The notes under the pieces were generated by a model. It had not been told where the DNA came from, ran no database searches, and worked only from the letters and a program-made list of their open reading frames with translations. DNA of 34,960 nt. Origin: JAGVSR01 sp964458265. Its GTDB lineage: Bacteria; Pseudomonadota; Alphaproteobacteria; Rhizobiales; Hyphomicrobiaceae. Position 1 is the stretch's first letter. Every line of letters starts with the position of its first letter. This document shows positions 1 through 9,776 of this stretch, in pieces. The stretch is from the NCBI GenBank assembly GCA_964458265.1, contig CAYWIF010000033.1, positions 1 to 34,960 of the forward strand, in the 5' to 3' direction. Both the position numbers and the translations under genes were made by a program.

Positions 1-3
1 ATT

Positions 4-79
<76 letters not shown>

Positions 80-123
80 ACTCGCCGCTGGAGGCGCATC
101 GATCACGGCCCCAGAACGAAACG

Positions 124-141
124 GGGTCCGTTGCCGGACCC
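124..141 (-). terminator. Candidate hairpin terminator after rodA
   Basis: A perfect 7-base-pair inverted repeat (GGGTCCG / CGGACCC) with a 4-base loop lies about 115 bases beyond the rodA stop. In the minus direction it is followed by the modestly T-rich CGTTTCGTTC, not a clean T-run. It could end the mre/mrd transcript or only be a structured spacer. It is the only hairpin I see between rodA and the tRNA gene. Confidence 0.3.
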
Positions 142-254
142 GCGGGCGAGCATCTAGCACCCACGGCTGCGGCTGTCCAGCCCCGCGTTGCCGTTCGCGG
201 ACCGAAACGCAAGTCATTGAAAATATCCTGAAAATATCAGGCTCCAGCGTGGTT

Positions 255-1415
255 TCAGAATGCCGGCCGCAGACCACGCCGCCTATCGCCGTCCGCTCCC
301 AAAGACCCGCGATCCGCCGCCGCCGAAAGCGCCAGACCTAGCGCCGCCATCAAGCTCATCATGGACGTCCCGCCGTACGACACGAAAGGCATCGGAACGC
401 CCACCACCGGCACGAGCCCCGTCACCATGGCCGCGTTGACGACAGCATACAAAAAAATCGTCAGCGCCGCCCCGGCAATCAGCAGGCGCGCGAACCGCGT
501 CTCAGCGCTCATCATCATCCGCCACAGCACCAGCACGAGCGCGGCCTGCAGGGCGAGCAGAACGACGGCACCCGCAAAACCCCACTCCTCCGCGAACATC
601 GTGAAAATGAAATCCGTGTGCTTCTCCGGCAGAAAATCAAGCTGGCTCTGGGTACCCTTCATGTAGCCCGTTCCGCTGAGCCCTCCCGCGCCGAACGCGA
701 TCTTGGATTGCTGGATATGGTAGCCTGCTCCGAGAGGATCTGATCCCGGATCGAGAAATATCTCGATGCGCCGCTGCTGATAGCCGTGCAGCATCGACCA
801 GATCAGCGGGGACGCGGCGGCGGCCAGCACCGCACTGGCCGCAAAATAAACGAGAGGCACACCGGCCATGAACATGATCCCGAGCCCGGTGATGGCATAG
901 AGCATCGCCGACCCGAGATCGGGTTGGCGCACCGTAAAGGCGGCCGGAATCACAATCAGCAGGACCGGCACGGCCACCCACACCGCATCCCCCACGCGCT
1001 CTTTCGGCAGCCACTGGTAATAGGCCGCCAGCATCATGACGAGCGCCACTTTCATCAGTTCGCCCGGCTGGAACGACCCGAAACCGAAATCGAGCCAGCG
1101 CCGTGCACCCAGCACTTCGGTGCCGACCACCGGCACGAGCATCAGAAGACCGAGCGATGCAAGATAGGCCGGAGCCGCCACGCGCAGCCACGCCGTAGCC
1201 GGAACCGCGAGCATGACCATGATGCCGGCGAGACCCGCCAAAAAGCGCAGCCCATGCCGTTCCGCCCATGGCCGGAACGACCCACCCTCCACCGAATAGA
1301 GCGTTGCAATCCCGATCCCGCAAAGCAATGACACGAGCGCCATCACCGTCCAGTGCAAGCGCGGCACACCGCGCAACACATCGAGACCACCCGCCACAAT
1401 GGCCATGCGCCTCAT
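255..1415 (-). CDS. rodA: Rod-shape-determining SEDS glycosyltransferase RodA
   Basis: RodA (MrdB) is the peptidoglycan glycosyltransferase of the elongasome. It polymerises lipid II at the lateral wall in partnership with PBP2. The 386-residue product has about ten hydrophobic segments, usual for FtsW/RodA/SpoVE proteins. It shows the family signatures RQPDLGSAM, the loop FLPEKHTDFIF and the C-terminal PFVSYGGTS. The ATG at 1415 overlaps the mrdA stop by four bases (ATGA), which fixes the start and implies translational coupling. The reading frame stays open upstream into mrdA, but that part lacks membrane segments and is not RodA. The C-terminal tail is short, charged and unremarkable. It is the last gene of the mre/mrd cluster. 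Confidence 0.95.
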   Translation of the reverse strand: MRRMAIVAGGLDVLRGVPRLHWTVMALVSLLCGIGIATLYSVEGGSFRPWAERHGLRFLAGLAGIMVMLAVPATAWLRVAAPAYLASLGLLMLVPVVGTEVLGARRWLDFGFGSFQPGELMKVALVMMLAAYYQWLPKERVGDAVWVAVPVLLIVIPAAFTVRQPDLGSAMLYAITGLGIMFMAGVPLVYFAASAVLAAAASPLIWSMLHGYQQRRIEIFLDPGSDPLGAGYHIQQSKIAFGAGGLSGTGYMKGTQSQLDFLPEKHTDFIFTMFAEEWGFAGAVVLLALQAALVLVLWRMMMSAETRFARLLIAGAALTIFLYAVVNAAMVTGLVPVVGVPMPFVSYGGTSMMSLMAALGLALSAAADRGSLGADGDRRRGLRPAF

Positions 1416-3256
1416 CGGATGACCTCCGCAACGCCGTTGGCGGCCAGCGACGGTTCCTGAATGATCAGGCGGGCTAATTCGCGTACCAGCGGTGCCGCCG
1501 TTTGCCCGCCGCTGCCGCCGTGTTCGACGACGAGCGACACCGCATACCTTGGCGCGGTGGCCGGGAAGAAGGAAACAAACAGCGCATGGTCGCGCAGTTC
1601 GTAGCGTTCCTCCTTCGGCGCCGCCTCCCGTCCCGATGCCCACACTTGCGACGTTCCCGTTTTGCCGGCGATCAAAACTTCGCCGGCGTCGAGAGCAGCG
1701 TTGCCGCCGGTGCCGTCCGGCGCATGCACCACCCCGATCATCGCGCGGCGCACCGCATCGAGTCCGTCCGGATTGATCTGCAGCGGAGGAAAGATTGGTC
1801 CCGCAGGCATCCGCTCGCGGCCAACCTTCACCAGCGTGGGCACGACAACCCGCCCCGTCGCCAGTCGCGCCGTCATCACGGCGAGCTGAAGCGGTGTCGC
1901 CAGCACATAGCCCTGACCGATACCGGCCAGGATCGTCTCTCCGCGCAACCAGCCCTTGCCCTTCACCGCGCGTTTCCAGCCGGTGGTCGGGATCAGGCCG
2001 TCTTTTTGACCGCCAAGCCCGCAGGCATAGGTCTGCCCGAGACCGAGCACCTTGGCCATGGCCGCGATGCGATCGACGCCCAGACGCTCGGCCAGATCGT
2101 AGAAATAGACATCGCACGACTTGCGGATGGCCTCCGCGAGATCGACCGCACCGTGCCCGCCGCGGTTCCAGCAGCGGAATGTCTCGCCGGCCAAGTGAAA
2201 TGCTCCGCGGCACGAAACCCGCTCGCCGGTCGAGATCACGCCGGCCTCCAGGGCCGCCAGCGCCGTGACCATCTTGAACGTCGACCCCGGCGGGTAGAGC
2301 CCGGCCGCCGCCCGATTGATGAGCGGCTTGTGCGGATCGGCCTCCAGCCGTGCGAATGCCGGTTGGTCAAAATTCACCGTCAGCAGGTTGGGGTCGTAGG
2401 CGGGCGCTGACGCCATCGCGACCACTTCGCCATTCTCGACATCGATCACGACGGCGGCCGCGCGCTCGGAACCGGAAATCAGATCCAACACACGCTGCTG
2501 CAACGGCGCATCGATCGTCAGCGTCACATCCTGCCCGGATACCGGGTCGGACTCGCCGAGCACGCGCACGATGTCGCCGCGTGCATCGACTTCGACGCGC
2601 GTTGAACCCGTTTGTCCCCGCAGGTCTCGGTCAAGACCGAGTTCGACACCCGTCTTCCCGATCCGCGCGCCGGGCACCCTGAAGAGGGCCGTGTCATCGA
2701 GTGCGAACTGTTCGACGCTGCCCGTATGCCCGACCACGTGGCCCGTCGCCGTGCCATGCGCATACGTCCGGTCAAAGACGGCATCGACCTCGATTCCGGA
2801 AAGTTCCGGCGCATTGAGACCGATCGCGGCAATCGCATCGAAGTCGACGCCGGCTCGGACAAGGACCGGCCGCTTGCGCGCCGGAACTTTCGCCTTCGCG
2901 ACGATGGCATCGATCTCGGCTTCGCTGAGCTTGAGGAGTTGAGCAATTCGCTCCAGTGCCGGTCGGATACGGGCCGCGTCGCCGGGACGCACCCACACCC
3001 GGAACCGTTCGATATTCGCAGCCAGAACCCGGCCATTCCGGTCGAGAATTCGCCCCCGTTTCGGCAGTATTGGCCGTTCGCTCATGCGATTGTCGTTGGC
3101 CAATGTGGCGAGCCGCCGGCCCTCCACCACCTGCAAGTAATAGACGCGCGCCGCGATTGCAGCGAAGGCCGCCGCTTGCACGCCACCTGCGATCAGGGCG
3201 CGCCGCGTGAACCGTCGCCGATCGTCGTCATCCTCGTCGCGAATGGTCATCCTCAT
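1412..3256 (-). CDS. mrdA: Penicillin-binding protein 2 (elongasome transpeptidase)
   Basis: PBP2 is the class B transpeptidase that cross-links the glycan strands made by RodA during cell elongation. The 614-residue protein starts with an acidic, then basic, cytoplasmic tail and one membrane anchor (about residues 19-37). A pedestal domain follows, then the transpeptidase domain. The three penicillin-binding motifs are present: STFK (Ser at about 325), SCD in the SxN position (about 380) and KTG (about 532). SCD instead of SxN is common in PBP2. The chosen ATG at 3256 overlaps the mreD stop as ATGA. A second in-frame ATG two codons later is possible, and the open frame further upstream runs inside mreD and is not credible. 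The stop overlaps the rodA start by four bases. Confidence 0.95.
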   Translation of the reverse strand: MRMTIRDEDDDDRRRFTRRALIAGGVQAAAFAAIAARVYYLQVVEGRRLATLANDNRMSERPILPKRGRILDRNGRVLAANIERFRVWVRPGDAARIRPALERIAQLLKLSEAEIDAIVAKAKVPARKRPVLVRAGVDFDAIAAIGLNAPELSGIEVDAVFDRTYAHGTATGHVVGHTGSVEQFALDDTALFRVPGARIGKTGVELGLDRDLRGQTGSTRVEVDARGDIVRVLGESDPVSGQDVTLTIDAPLQQRVLDLISGSERAAAVVIDVENGEVVAMASAPAYDPNLLTVNFDQPAFARLEADPHKPLINRAAAGLYPPGSTFKMVTALAALEAGVISTGERVSCRGAFHLAGETFRCWNRGGHGAVDLAEAIRKSCDVYFYDLAERLGVDRIAAMAKVLGLGQTYACGLGGQKDGLIPTTGWKRAVKGKGWLRGETILAGIGQGYVLATPLQLAVMTARLATGRVVVPTLVKVGRERMPAGPIFPPLQINPDGLDAVRRAMIGVVHAPDGTGGNAALDAGEVLIAGKTGTSQVWASGREAAPKEERYELRDHALFVSFFPATAPRYAVSLVVEHGGSGGQTAAPLVRELARLIIQEPSLAANGVAEVIR

Positions 3257-3768
3257 ACCCCGCGCACGAGACGGTCGTTCGCCGGCCGCACAGGGGCCGG
3301 ATCGAGCGCCCTCAGCACGAAGGCAATCGCCGGATAGGACAGCGCGGTGACCCAAAAAGCCCACGCGAACGGACGCCAATCCGAAATGGCAAAGTGATAG
3401 AGCGATGCGACACACCAGGCGGCAATCACCAGCGCGAGCAGCACACCGGTGAATTGCGCCCACCGCGCCGCCGGACCGGATACCGGGAAGCGGTGCGCTT
3501 CGACACCCAGCATGTAGCTGACAAGATAAATCAGAGGCCAGTAGCCGAGCGGCCCGTTCGAGAGAACATCGACCACAAGCCCGGCGACAAATGGGACGGC
3601 CGCGCTCAGCCGCTCAGGATGCCGCGACGACCAGTAATGAATGGCCACGACCGGCAGGAACGGCAGCACGAACCGGCCGTCCGCCGGCAGTCCCCACGGC
3701 AGCACGGCGAGAACTGCCAACGTTCCAGTGGCAAGTGCCGGCACGAGTTGGTCACTGGCCCGCATCAT
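3253..3768 (-). CDS. mreD: Rod-shape-determining protein MreD
   Basis: MreD is the small integral membrane protein of the MreBCD complex that helps anchor the elongation machinery. The 171-residue product is hydrophobic with five or so predicted membrane spans, which matches the family in size and topology. Conservation in this family is weak, so the call leans on position between mreC and mrdA. The start overlaps the mreC stop and the stop overlaps the mrdA start, each as ATGA, so translation of the set is probably coupled. Confidence 0.9.
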   Translation of the reverse strand: MMRASDQLVPALATGTLAVLAVLPWGLPADGRFVLPFLPVVAIHYWSSRHPERLSAAVPFVAGLVVDVLSNGPLGYWPLIYLVSYMLGVEAHRFPVSGPAARWAQFTGVLLALVIAAWCVASLYHFAISDWRPFAWAFWVTALSYPAIAFVLRALDPAPVRPANDRLVRGV

Positions 3769-4667
3769 GGTCCCGCCCCCGGTCCCCGTGCGCCCAGCCG
3801 GTCTTCGAGAGGCGGCAAATCCGAAGCACCCGCGTCATGGAACAGAATGCTCACATACTCGAGCCGGTCGAGATCGGCATGAAGTGCCACGGCCGGACGC
3901 TCGCCGGCCGTCGCGACGGCGCCGATCCTGAGCCCGCGCGGAAAAAGCCCGCCGATCCCCGAGGTCGTCACCTCGTCGCCCGCATTCACCGTCACGCCGG
4001 GCGCGAGAAACGTCAGTCGCGGCGTGGCACCGTTGTCGCCTGCCAGAACAGCGCGCGCGGCGCTCACCCCGACGAAGACCGGAATCCGGCTGTCCGCATC
4101 CGTGACCAGCATCAGCCGCGACACACCTTGCCCGACAACCGCGACGCGCCCTGCCAGGCCGTTGCCCGCCAGCGCCGGATACCCGGCTTTCAGCGCCTCG
4201 CCCTCACCCGCATTGATCATCGCCGACCGCGCGAACGGTCCCGCCGAGGTCGCCATCACGCGGGCAGTCACGAAAGGAATGTCCACGTCGCGCGCCGCCT
4301 TGGCCACGGCGCCAAGTTCGGTCAGTTGCCGTTCCAGATCCTTGGCGCGCGCCTCCCAGCCTTTGAGTTGCTGATTTTCGTTGTTGAGACGCTCCACGTC
4401 GCCGGCTTGTTCGAACATGCGGGCCGCCGCCCACCCGGCCGTGCGGAGCGGTTCCAGCGGAATCATGATGGTTCTGAGCAAAGGGCTCACACCATCCGCG
4501 ATCGCCACGCGGGCCCCCGCGATGTAGCCATGATCGAGACGGCTCAGCACGAGCAGCGCCACGGACGCGAACAGCAGCACCGGTACCAGCATGCCGCCGC
4601 TCTGTGGCCGGGACATCGCGGCCTCCGCCGGGCGCCTGCGAAACTGGTCGTAACCCACATACCGCAT
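3765..4667 (-). CDS. mreC: Rod-shape-determining protein MreC
   Basis: MreC is the bitopic periplasmic scaffold that links MreB to PBP2 and RodA. The 300-residue protein has a cytoplasmic basic start, one transmembrane helix (about residues 26-43), and a coiled coil around NNENQQLKGWEARAKDLERQ (about 95-115). A periplasmic beta-rich MreC domain follows, with GLAGRVAVVGQG and TSGIGGLFPRGLRIG. The ATG at 4667 has GAAGG six bases upstream. It lies 41 bases after mreB and overlaps mreD by four bases. Confidence 0.94.
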   Translation of the reverse strand: MRYVGYDQFRRRPAEAAMSRPQSGGMLVPVLLFASVALLVLSRLDHGYIAGARVAIADGVSPLLRTIMIPLEPLRTAGWAAARMFEQAGDVERLNNENQQLKGWEARAKDLERQLTELGAVAKAARDVDIPFVTARVMATSAGPFARSAMINAGEGEALKAGYPALAGNGLAGRVAVVGQGVSRLMLVTDADSRIPVFVGVSAARAVLAGDNGATPRLTFLAPGVTVNAGDEVTTSGIGGLFPRGLRIGAVATAGERPAVALHADLDRLEYVSILFHDAGASDLPPLEDRLGARGPGAGP

Positions 4668-4708
4668 GCCACGCCTTCACATCTGTGCACGCTTGTCCAT
4701 GCCGCGCT

Positions 4709-5749
4709 TCAAGGGCGGATCAAAAGATGTTCCCGCCCCGAAATTTTTTCCAACAGCATCGCAGAACCGCGCACGACGCAGTGCAAGGGATTGTCGGAAA
4801 CATGGAACGGCACGCCCACGCGCTTGGCCAATTCCTGGTCCAGCTTGTGCAGCAGCGCGCCGCCCCCGGTGAGACAAATCCCCCGGTCGCAAATGTCGTT
4901 CGACACCTCCGGCGGCAGGTCTTCCAGCGTCCGCTCGATGAACTCCGCCATCGCCTCGATCGGCTCGTCCAGCGCTTCGGCGATGTGCTGCGGGGTGAGA
5001 ACGGTGCTCTTTGGCTTACCGTTGCGCAGATCGCGGCCGCGAATGTGGATTTCGCTCGCCAGCCCGTTCAACTGGCGCGAAGCCGACCCCGCCTCGATCT
5101 TGATCCGCTCGGCGTTGGCTTCGCTTATGAGCAACTGATGGTCGCGCCGGATATAGCGGATGATTGCCTCGTCCATGGCATTTCCTGCGGCACGCAGCGA
5201 GCGCGCCTCGATGACGCCACCCAGAGACAGCACCGCGATGTCCGTCGTCCCGCCCCCGATATCGACCGCCATGGACCCAACCGGCTCGTCGATCGGCAAT
5301 CCCGCACCGATCGCGGCGGCAACAGGTTCTTCCACGATGTAAACCTTGCGCCCTCCCGCCTGCACGGCGGTCTCATAAACGGCGCGCCGCTCGACAGGCG
5401 TGGCGCCCGCCGGCACGCAAATGAGAATTCGCGGCCGGCCCAGTCCGAGAAACTTCGTCCGCGTCCTGCGGATGAACTGGCGCAGCATTTCTTCCGTCGC
5501 CACGAAGTCGGCGATCACCCCGTCGCGCAACGGCCGGATCGTCTCGATCGAACCCGGTGTGCGCCCAAGCATCTGGTGCGCGTCCTGCCCGACGGCCAGC
5601 ACATGCCGGTGCCCCGGCCCCGTGCGCACCGCCACAACCGACGGCTCGTCGATCACCACGCCGCGCCCCATCACGTGAACCACCGTGTTCACCGTTCCAA
5701 GGTCGATGGCGATGTCATCGCTGAAGGGGCTGACCGTGGGTAAACGCAT
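4709..5749 (-). CDS. mreB: Actin-like cell-shape protein MreB
   Basis: MreB forms membrane-bound filaments that direct lateral wall synthesis. The 346-residue length is normal. The actin-fold nucleotide-binding motifs are clear: phosphate-1 DLGTVNT near residue 16, phosphate-2 DIGGGTTDIAV in the middle, and the adenosine motif CLTGGGALL near the C-terminus. The N-terminus MRLPTVSPFSDD is less hydrophobic than in some relatives. No strong ribosome-binding site precedes this ATG, so the exact start is slightly uncertain. It heads the mreBCD-mrdA-rodA cluster. The roughly 235 bases between it and the leuA terminator contain no gene I can support and probably hold its promoter. Confidence 0.95.
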   Translation of the reverse strand: MRLPTVSPFSDDIAIDLGTVNTVVHVMGRGVVIDEPSVVAVRTGPGHRHVLAVGQDAHQMLGRTPGSIETIRPLRDGVIADFVATEEMLRQFIRRTRTKFLGLGRPRILICVPAGATPVERRAVYETAVQAGGRKVYIVEEPVAAAIGAGLPIDEPVGSMAVDIGGGTTDIAVLSLGGVIEARSLRAAGNAMDEAIIRYIRRDHQLLISEANAERIKIEAGSASRQLNGLASEIHIRGRDLRNGKPKSTVLTPQHIAEALDEPIEAMAEFIERTLEDLPPEVSNDICDRGICLTGGGALLHKLDQELAKRVGVPFHVSDNPLHCVVRGSAMLLEKISGREHLLIRP

Positions 5750-5984
5750 GCAACGAACTCGAAACGAAGCGCCCCGCGATAGTTTGGAGCGAAGCGCGAA
5801 AGAGGATTGAGGCGGCGCAACCCCGATGCCGCTCGACCCCCCGTAAGGGCCGCGAACGCCTGGGAGAAGCCCTCACCCCAGCCGCAGGCCCACAACAATC
5901 CCTAGCGCGTTGACGCGATGTGCGCCAGATCGCAGGCGCCACGATAAACCGCGTTCCGGAAAAGCAATTTCTCGGCACCCAACG

Positions 5985-6010
5985 AAAAAAGGGCAGCCGG
6001 AGCCGCCCTT
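5985..6010 (-). terminator. Rho-independent terminator of leuA
   Basis: In the minus direction, 25 bases after the leuA stop, the sequence forms a nine-pair stem (AAGGGCGGC with GCTGCCCTT, one G-U pair) with a TCCG loop. It is followed directly by a run of six Ts. This is a textbook intrinsic terminator and separates leuA from the downstream mreB. Confidence 0.88.
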
Positions 6011-6034
6011 CTCACGATTCAACATCACGTCCGC

Positions 6035-7579
<1,545 letters not shown>

Positions 7580-7580
7580 G

Positions 7581-7710
7581 GTCCAGTCCTAGAATTTGGG
7601 CCCGGCGGCGCGCGGTGCGCACGGGGCGATCGGTCCTCTGTCAGTCCTGATGCCTCCCCTGAGTGGACGCCGCGCGGACGATCCGCGCAGCCGTCCGGCT
7701 CAGGGGCCGG
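7581..7710 (-). promoter_or_regulatory. Probable leucine attenuator of leuA
   Basis: Between the leader peptide and leuA the RNA can adopt competing folds. One hairpin pairs 7706-7710 with 7695-7699 (CCGGC/GCCGG) around the leader stop codon. A second, mutually exclusive stem pairs 7699-7706 with 7656-7663 (CCCCTGAG/CTCAGGGG, eight perfect pairs). It encloses an inner seven-pair hairpin at 7672-7678/7682-7688. This is the architecture expected of a ribosome-stalling attenuator. I do not see a T-run after any of the hairpins, so the output could be Rho-linked or act on ribosome access to leuA instead of classic intrinsic termination. Confidence 0.55.
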
Positions 7711-7822
7711 TAAGGAGCAGAAGCAACGAAGGGAGAACACTGGCCCCGGCACGGCCGCCGGCGCTCCGCAGCGCGGCTGCGAAGGGAAATGCGAATCCGA
7801 AGCGGTCGGCGGACTGCGGCAT
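7700..7822 (-). CDS. Leucine-rich leader peptide of leuA
   Basis: A 40-codon minus-strand frame ends SVLPSLLLLLTGP. It uses five leucine codons in a row (TTG CTT CTG CTC CTT, 7712-7726) plus another leucine three codons before the run. Its TGA stop falls inside the hairpin segment at 7699-7706, as in amino-acid leader peptides where a stalled ribosome changes RNA folding. The ATG at 7822 has only a weak ribosome-binding site, and the frame stays open to 7900, so the start is uncertain. A short leucine-run ORF at this spot, directly upstream of a leucine biosynthesis gene, is hard to explain by chance. The product is expected to be regulatory and without its own enzymatic role. Confidence 0.62.
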   Translation of the reverse strand: MPQSADRFGFAFPFAAALRSAGGRAGASVLPSLLLLLTGP

Positions 7823-7853
7823 TGCCTGAAATCTCGGGTCCAATCTGCGCCAA

Positions 7854-7882
7854 CTCGTACAGTATGGCGAAAAGGTTGACAA
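7854..7882 (-). promoter_or_regulatory. Candidate promoter for the leader-leuA transcript
   Basis: On the minus strand TTGTCA (7882-7877) is followed after 17 bases by TACGAG (7859-7854). This spacing suits a housekeeping sigma factor and would start transcription near 7847, about 25 bases before the leader ATG. The -10 box is a poor match, so support is mainly position and spacing. Confidence 0.33.
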
Positions 7883-8006
7883 TGCGCTGCAACAAAGCAC
7901 CGTGTTCGCCCGCGAGGCCCGCCGGTCCCTGTCAGCGGCCGGTCATAGTGAGGCTGTTAAGCTGCGGACTGAAAGCAAATCCCGTCCACTCAAATCACTG
8001 GCCCAC

Positions 8007-8561
8007 ATGACCGATCCGGCTACCGTCCCCCGCTACCCCACGACCATGATCCGCCTGCACTGGCTGACGTTCCTGCTCGTGGTCCTCGGCTATACCTTCA
8101 TGGAATTCCGCGAAATTTTTCCCCGCAACAGCTTCGGCCGCGAATTCATGAAGGCCGCTCACTACTCCCTCGGCCTCACGATCCTGGGGCTGACGATTGC
8201 CCGTCTCGTCATCAAACTCACCGGCGAACCCGCCCCCGCCATCGACCCACCGCCTGCGGCCTGGCTTCGTGCAGTCGCGAAACTTGGCCACGCCGCGATC
8301 TACCTGTTCCTGATCGCCATGCCGCTTCTCGGCTGGGCAACGCTGTCCACCGAAGGCGATCCCGTTATCTTCTACGGACTGGAAATTCCAGGCCTCCTCG
8401 CTCCCGACAAAGTTCTGAGCGGCCGCCTCGAAGAACTCCACGAACTGGGTGGCAAGATCGGCTACTTCCTTTTGGGAGCCCACGCCCTCCTCGCCATCCT
8501 CCACCACGCCGTCGTCAAAGACACCACCCTCATCCGCATGATGCCGAAGCGGGCGGGATAA
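8007..8561 (+). CDS. Cytochrome b561 family protein
   Basis: This is a four-helix inner-membrane di-heme b-type cytochrome of the bacterial YodB/YceJ family. Such proteins pass electrons between the quinone pool and periplasmic acceptors or oxygen species. The 184-residue length is typical. Histidines suited to heme ligation are present in RLHWLT near the start, KAAHYSLG in helix two, KLGHAAIY in helix three and GAHALLAILHH in helix four. The ATG at 8007 is chosen because it sits just before the RLHW segment; the frame is open upstream to a GTG at 7902 without a plausible signal or membrane segment. It converges with the LuxR-type regulator. The substrate is unknown. Confidence 0.88.
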   Translation: MTDPATVPRYPTTMIRLHWLTFLLVVLGYTFMEFREIFPRNSFGREFMKAAHYSLGLTILGLTIARLVIKLTGEPAPAIDPPPAAWLRAVAKLGHAAIYLFLIAMPLLGWATLSTEGDPVIFYGLEIPGLLAPDKVLSGRLEELHELGGKIGYFLLGAHALLAILHHAVVKDTTLIRMMPKRAG

Positions 8562-8663
8562 GCGGCACCATCGCTGCCGCCGTTGCCGTTCGCTTTGGAA
8601 GCGGACATCGGAGCCCGCCCGTATGTGGCAAAGTGGCTATCTGTAGTTCGCCCGAAGAATGCG

Positions 8664-9578
8664 TTATTCGCCGACGACCTTGCGGACGAGATCTGCCACG
8701 TTCTTGGCGCCCAGCTTCCGCATGACATTGGCACGATGGAAATCGACAGTCCGCGGACTGACGCCGAGCAGCCAGGCTGCTTCCTTGCTGGATGCCCCCC
8801 TGACGATCTGCGCCATCGTGATCCGCTCGCGTGGCGTCAGCGATTCGTGCCCCTCGAACGGCTTCACCAACAGATCAAGGGCGCCATTCAGCCGACTGAT
8901 TTCGAGCCGCGCTCGCTTAAGCTCTGGCGTCGCCAAGAACTCCCACCGGCCGTTTCGCCGGGCGATGGTGCAGTTGTGCGCTCGCGCAACGTCGAGAATG
9001 TCCACCGCTCTGCTTGCTTGCAGGCAATACGTGCATAGGACAATCATTTTCTGGTCGACGACCGAACGGTCGAGTTCCTCCTCGTACTCGCAGAACGACT
9101 TCCAATGGTTGGTTGCGATCCAAAACGCATTGCCGCTCACCCGCATCCCATCGTAGCCAGAACTCAAAGCGCGCGCGAGCTTAGCATTCCAGCCATTTGT
9201 TATGCGCGTCATAGAAAACTCGCCGCCCTTGAGATACCAATCCGTGCCTTTGATGACTTCCAGTTGTCCCGACGAAAGATACCGGTCGAGGTCGGGCAAG
9301 ACGAGGCGTAGGGCAGCCTTAGCAGCGTCTTCTGCAATCGGGTCGGACACCGCCCACACGCAGAATTCGTTAGCCTGCAATCCGGCTGCAACATATTGCC
9401 CGACGCTGTCGAGCAGGTCGTCCTCGGTCTCGTAAAAAACGCAGATATGTGTACCCCACGGCATGGCGCCCAACACCTGGATGCCAGTCTCCCGCGGAGC
9501 GTCCTGCCCATTATCGAGGTCTAATGCGTCACCTTTCGCCCGGCGCGCCTTAGCTGCATCTGACCTGGGTCGAGCCAC
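8664..9578 (-). CDS. MEDS-domain LuxR-family transcriptional regulator
   Basis: This 304-residue protein has two parts. Residues about 35-200 resemble the MEDS sensory domain (named for methanogen/methylotroph DcmR sensors), with MPWGTHICVFYETEDDLL at the start and a conserved-looking Cys/His-bearing end (LCTYCLQA). Residues about 243-300 form a LuxR/FixJ-type helix-turn-helix, SLTPRERITMAQIVRGASSK and GVSPRTVDFHRANVMRKLGA. The ligand is not evident. DcmR itself controls dichloromethane dehalogenase, but MEDS proteins occur widely and no dehalogenase is present here. Its neighbours are a convergent cytochrome b561 and an orphan gene, so the target is unclear. The N-terminus has an extra basic stretch of about 20 residues. 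Confidence 0.85.
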   Translation of the reverse strand: MARPRSDAAKARRAKGDALDLDNGQDAPRETGIQVLGAMPWGTHICVFYETEDDLLDSVGQYVAAGLQANEFCVWAVSDPIAEDAAKAALRLVLPDLDRYLSSGQLEVIKGTDWYLKGGEFSMTRITNGWNAKLARALSSGYDGMRVSGNAFWIATNHWKSFCEYEEELDRSVVDQKMIVLCTYCLQASRAVDILDVARAHNCTIARRNGRWEFLATPELKRARLEISRLNGALDLLVKPFEGHESLTPRERITMAQIVRGASSKEAAWLLGVSPRTVDFHRANVMRKLGAKNVADLVRKVVGE

Positions 9579-9776
9579 GCGCGTCCCCCACTACAGCCTG
9601 CGGATTGTAAATAACAATCGAAGAGCGCGCTTCCTGTCGGAGCTGCGGCTCAGTCCATCCTCGTAATAATACCAGTATCCGCCTTTCCAGGTAATTTTGC
9701 CAGTGTCCGTCGATGCCGGAAGCTGTTCTAAGCTCTTCGACGAAATCACGACACCGAAGCAAGGTAACGTTCTGAT

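Noticed and set aside
3591..5138. Long plus-strand frame across mreD, mreC and mreB
   Set aside because: It spans several real genes on the other strand and has no recognisable domain; it is a GC-driven shadow.
7876..7900. Promoter for cytochrome b561 starting at TTGACA
   Set aside because: The -35 is perfect but no acceptable -10 box follows at 16-18 bases; the same bases in reverse give a better-spaced leuA leader promoter candidate.
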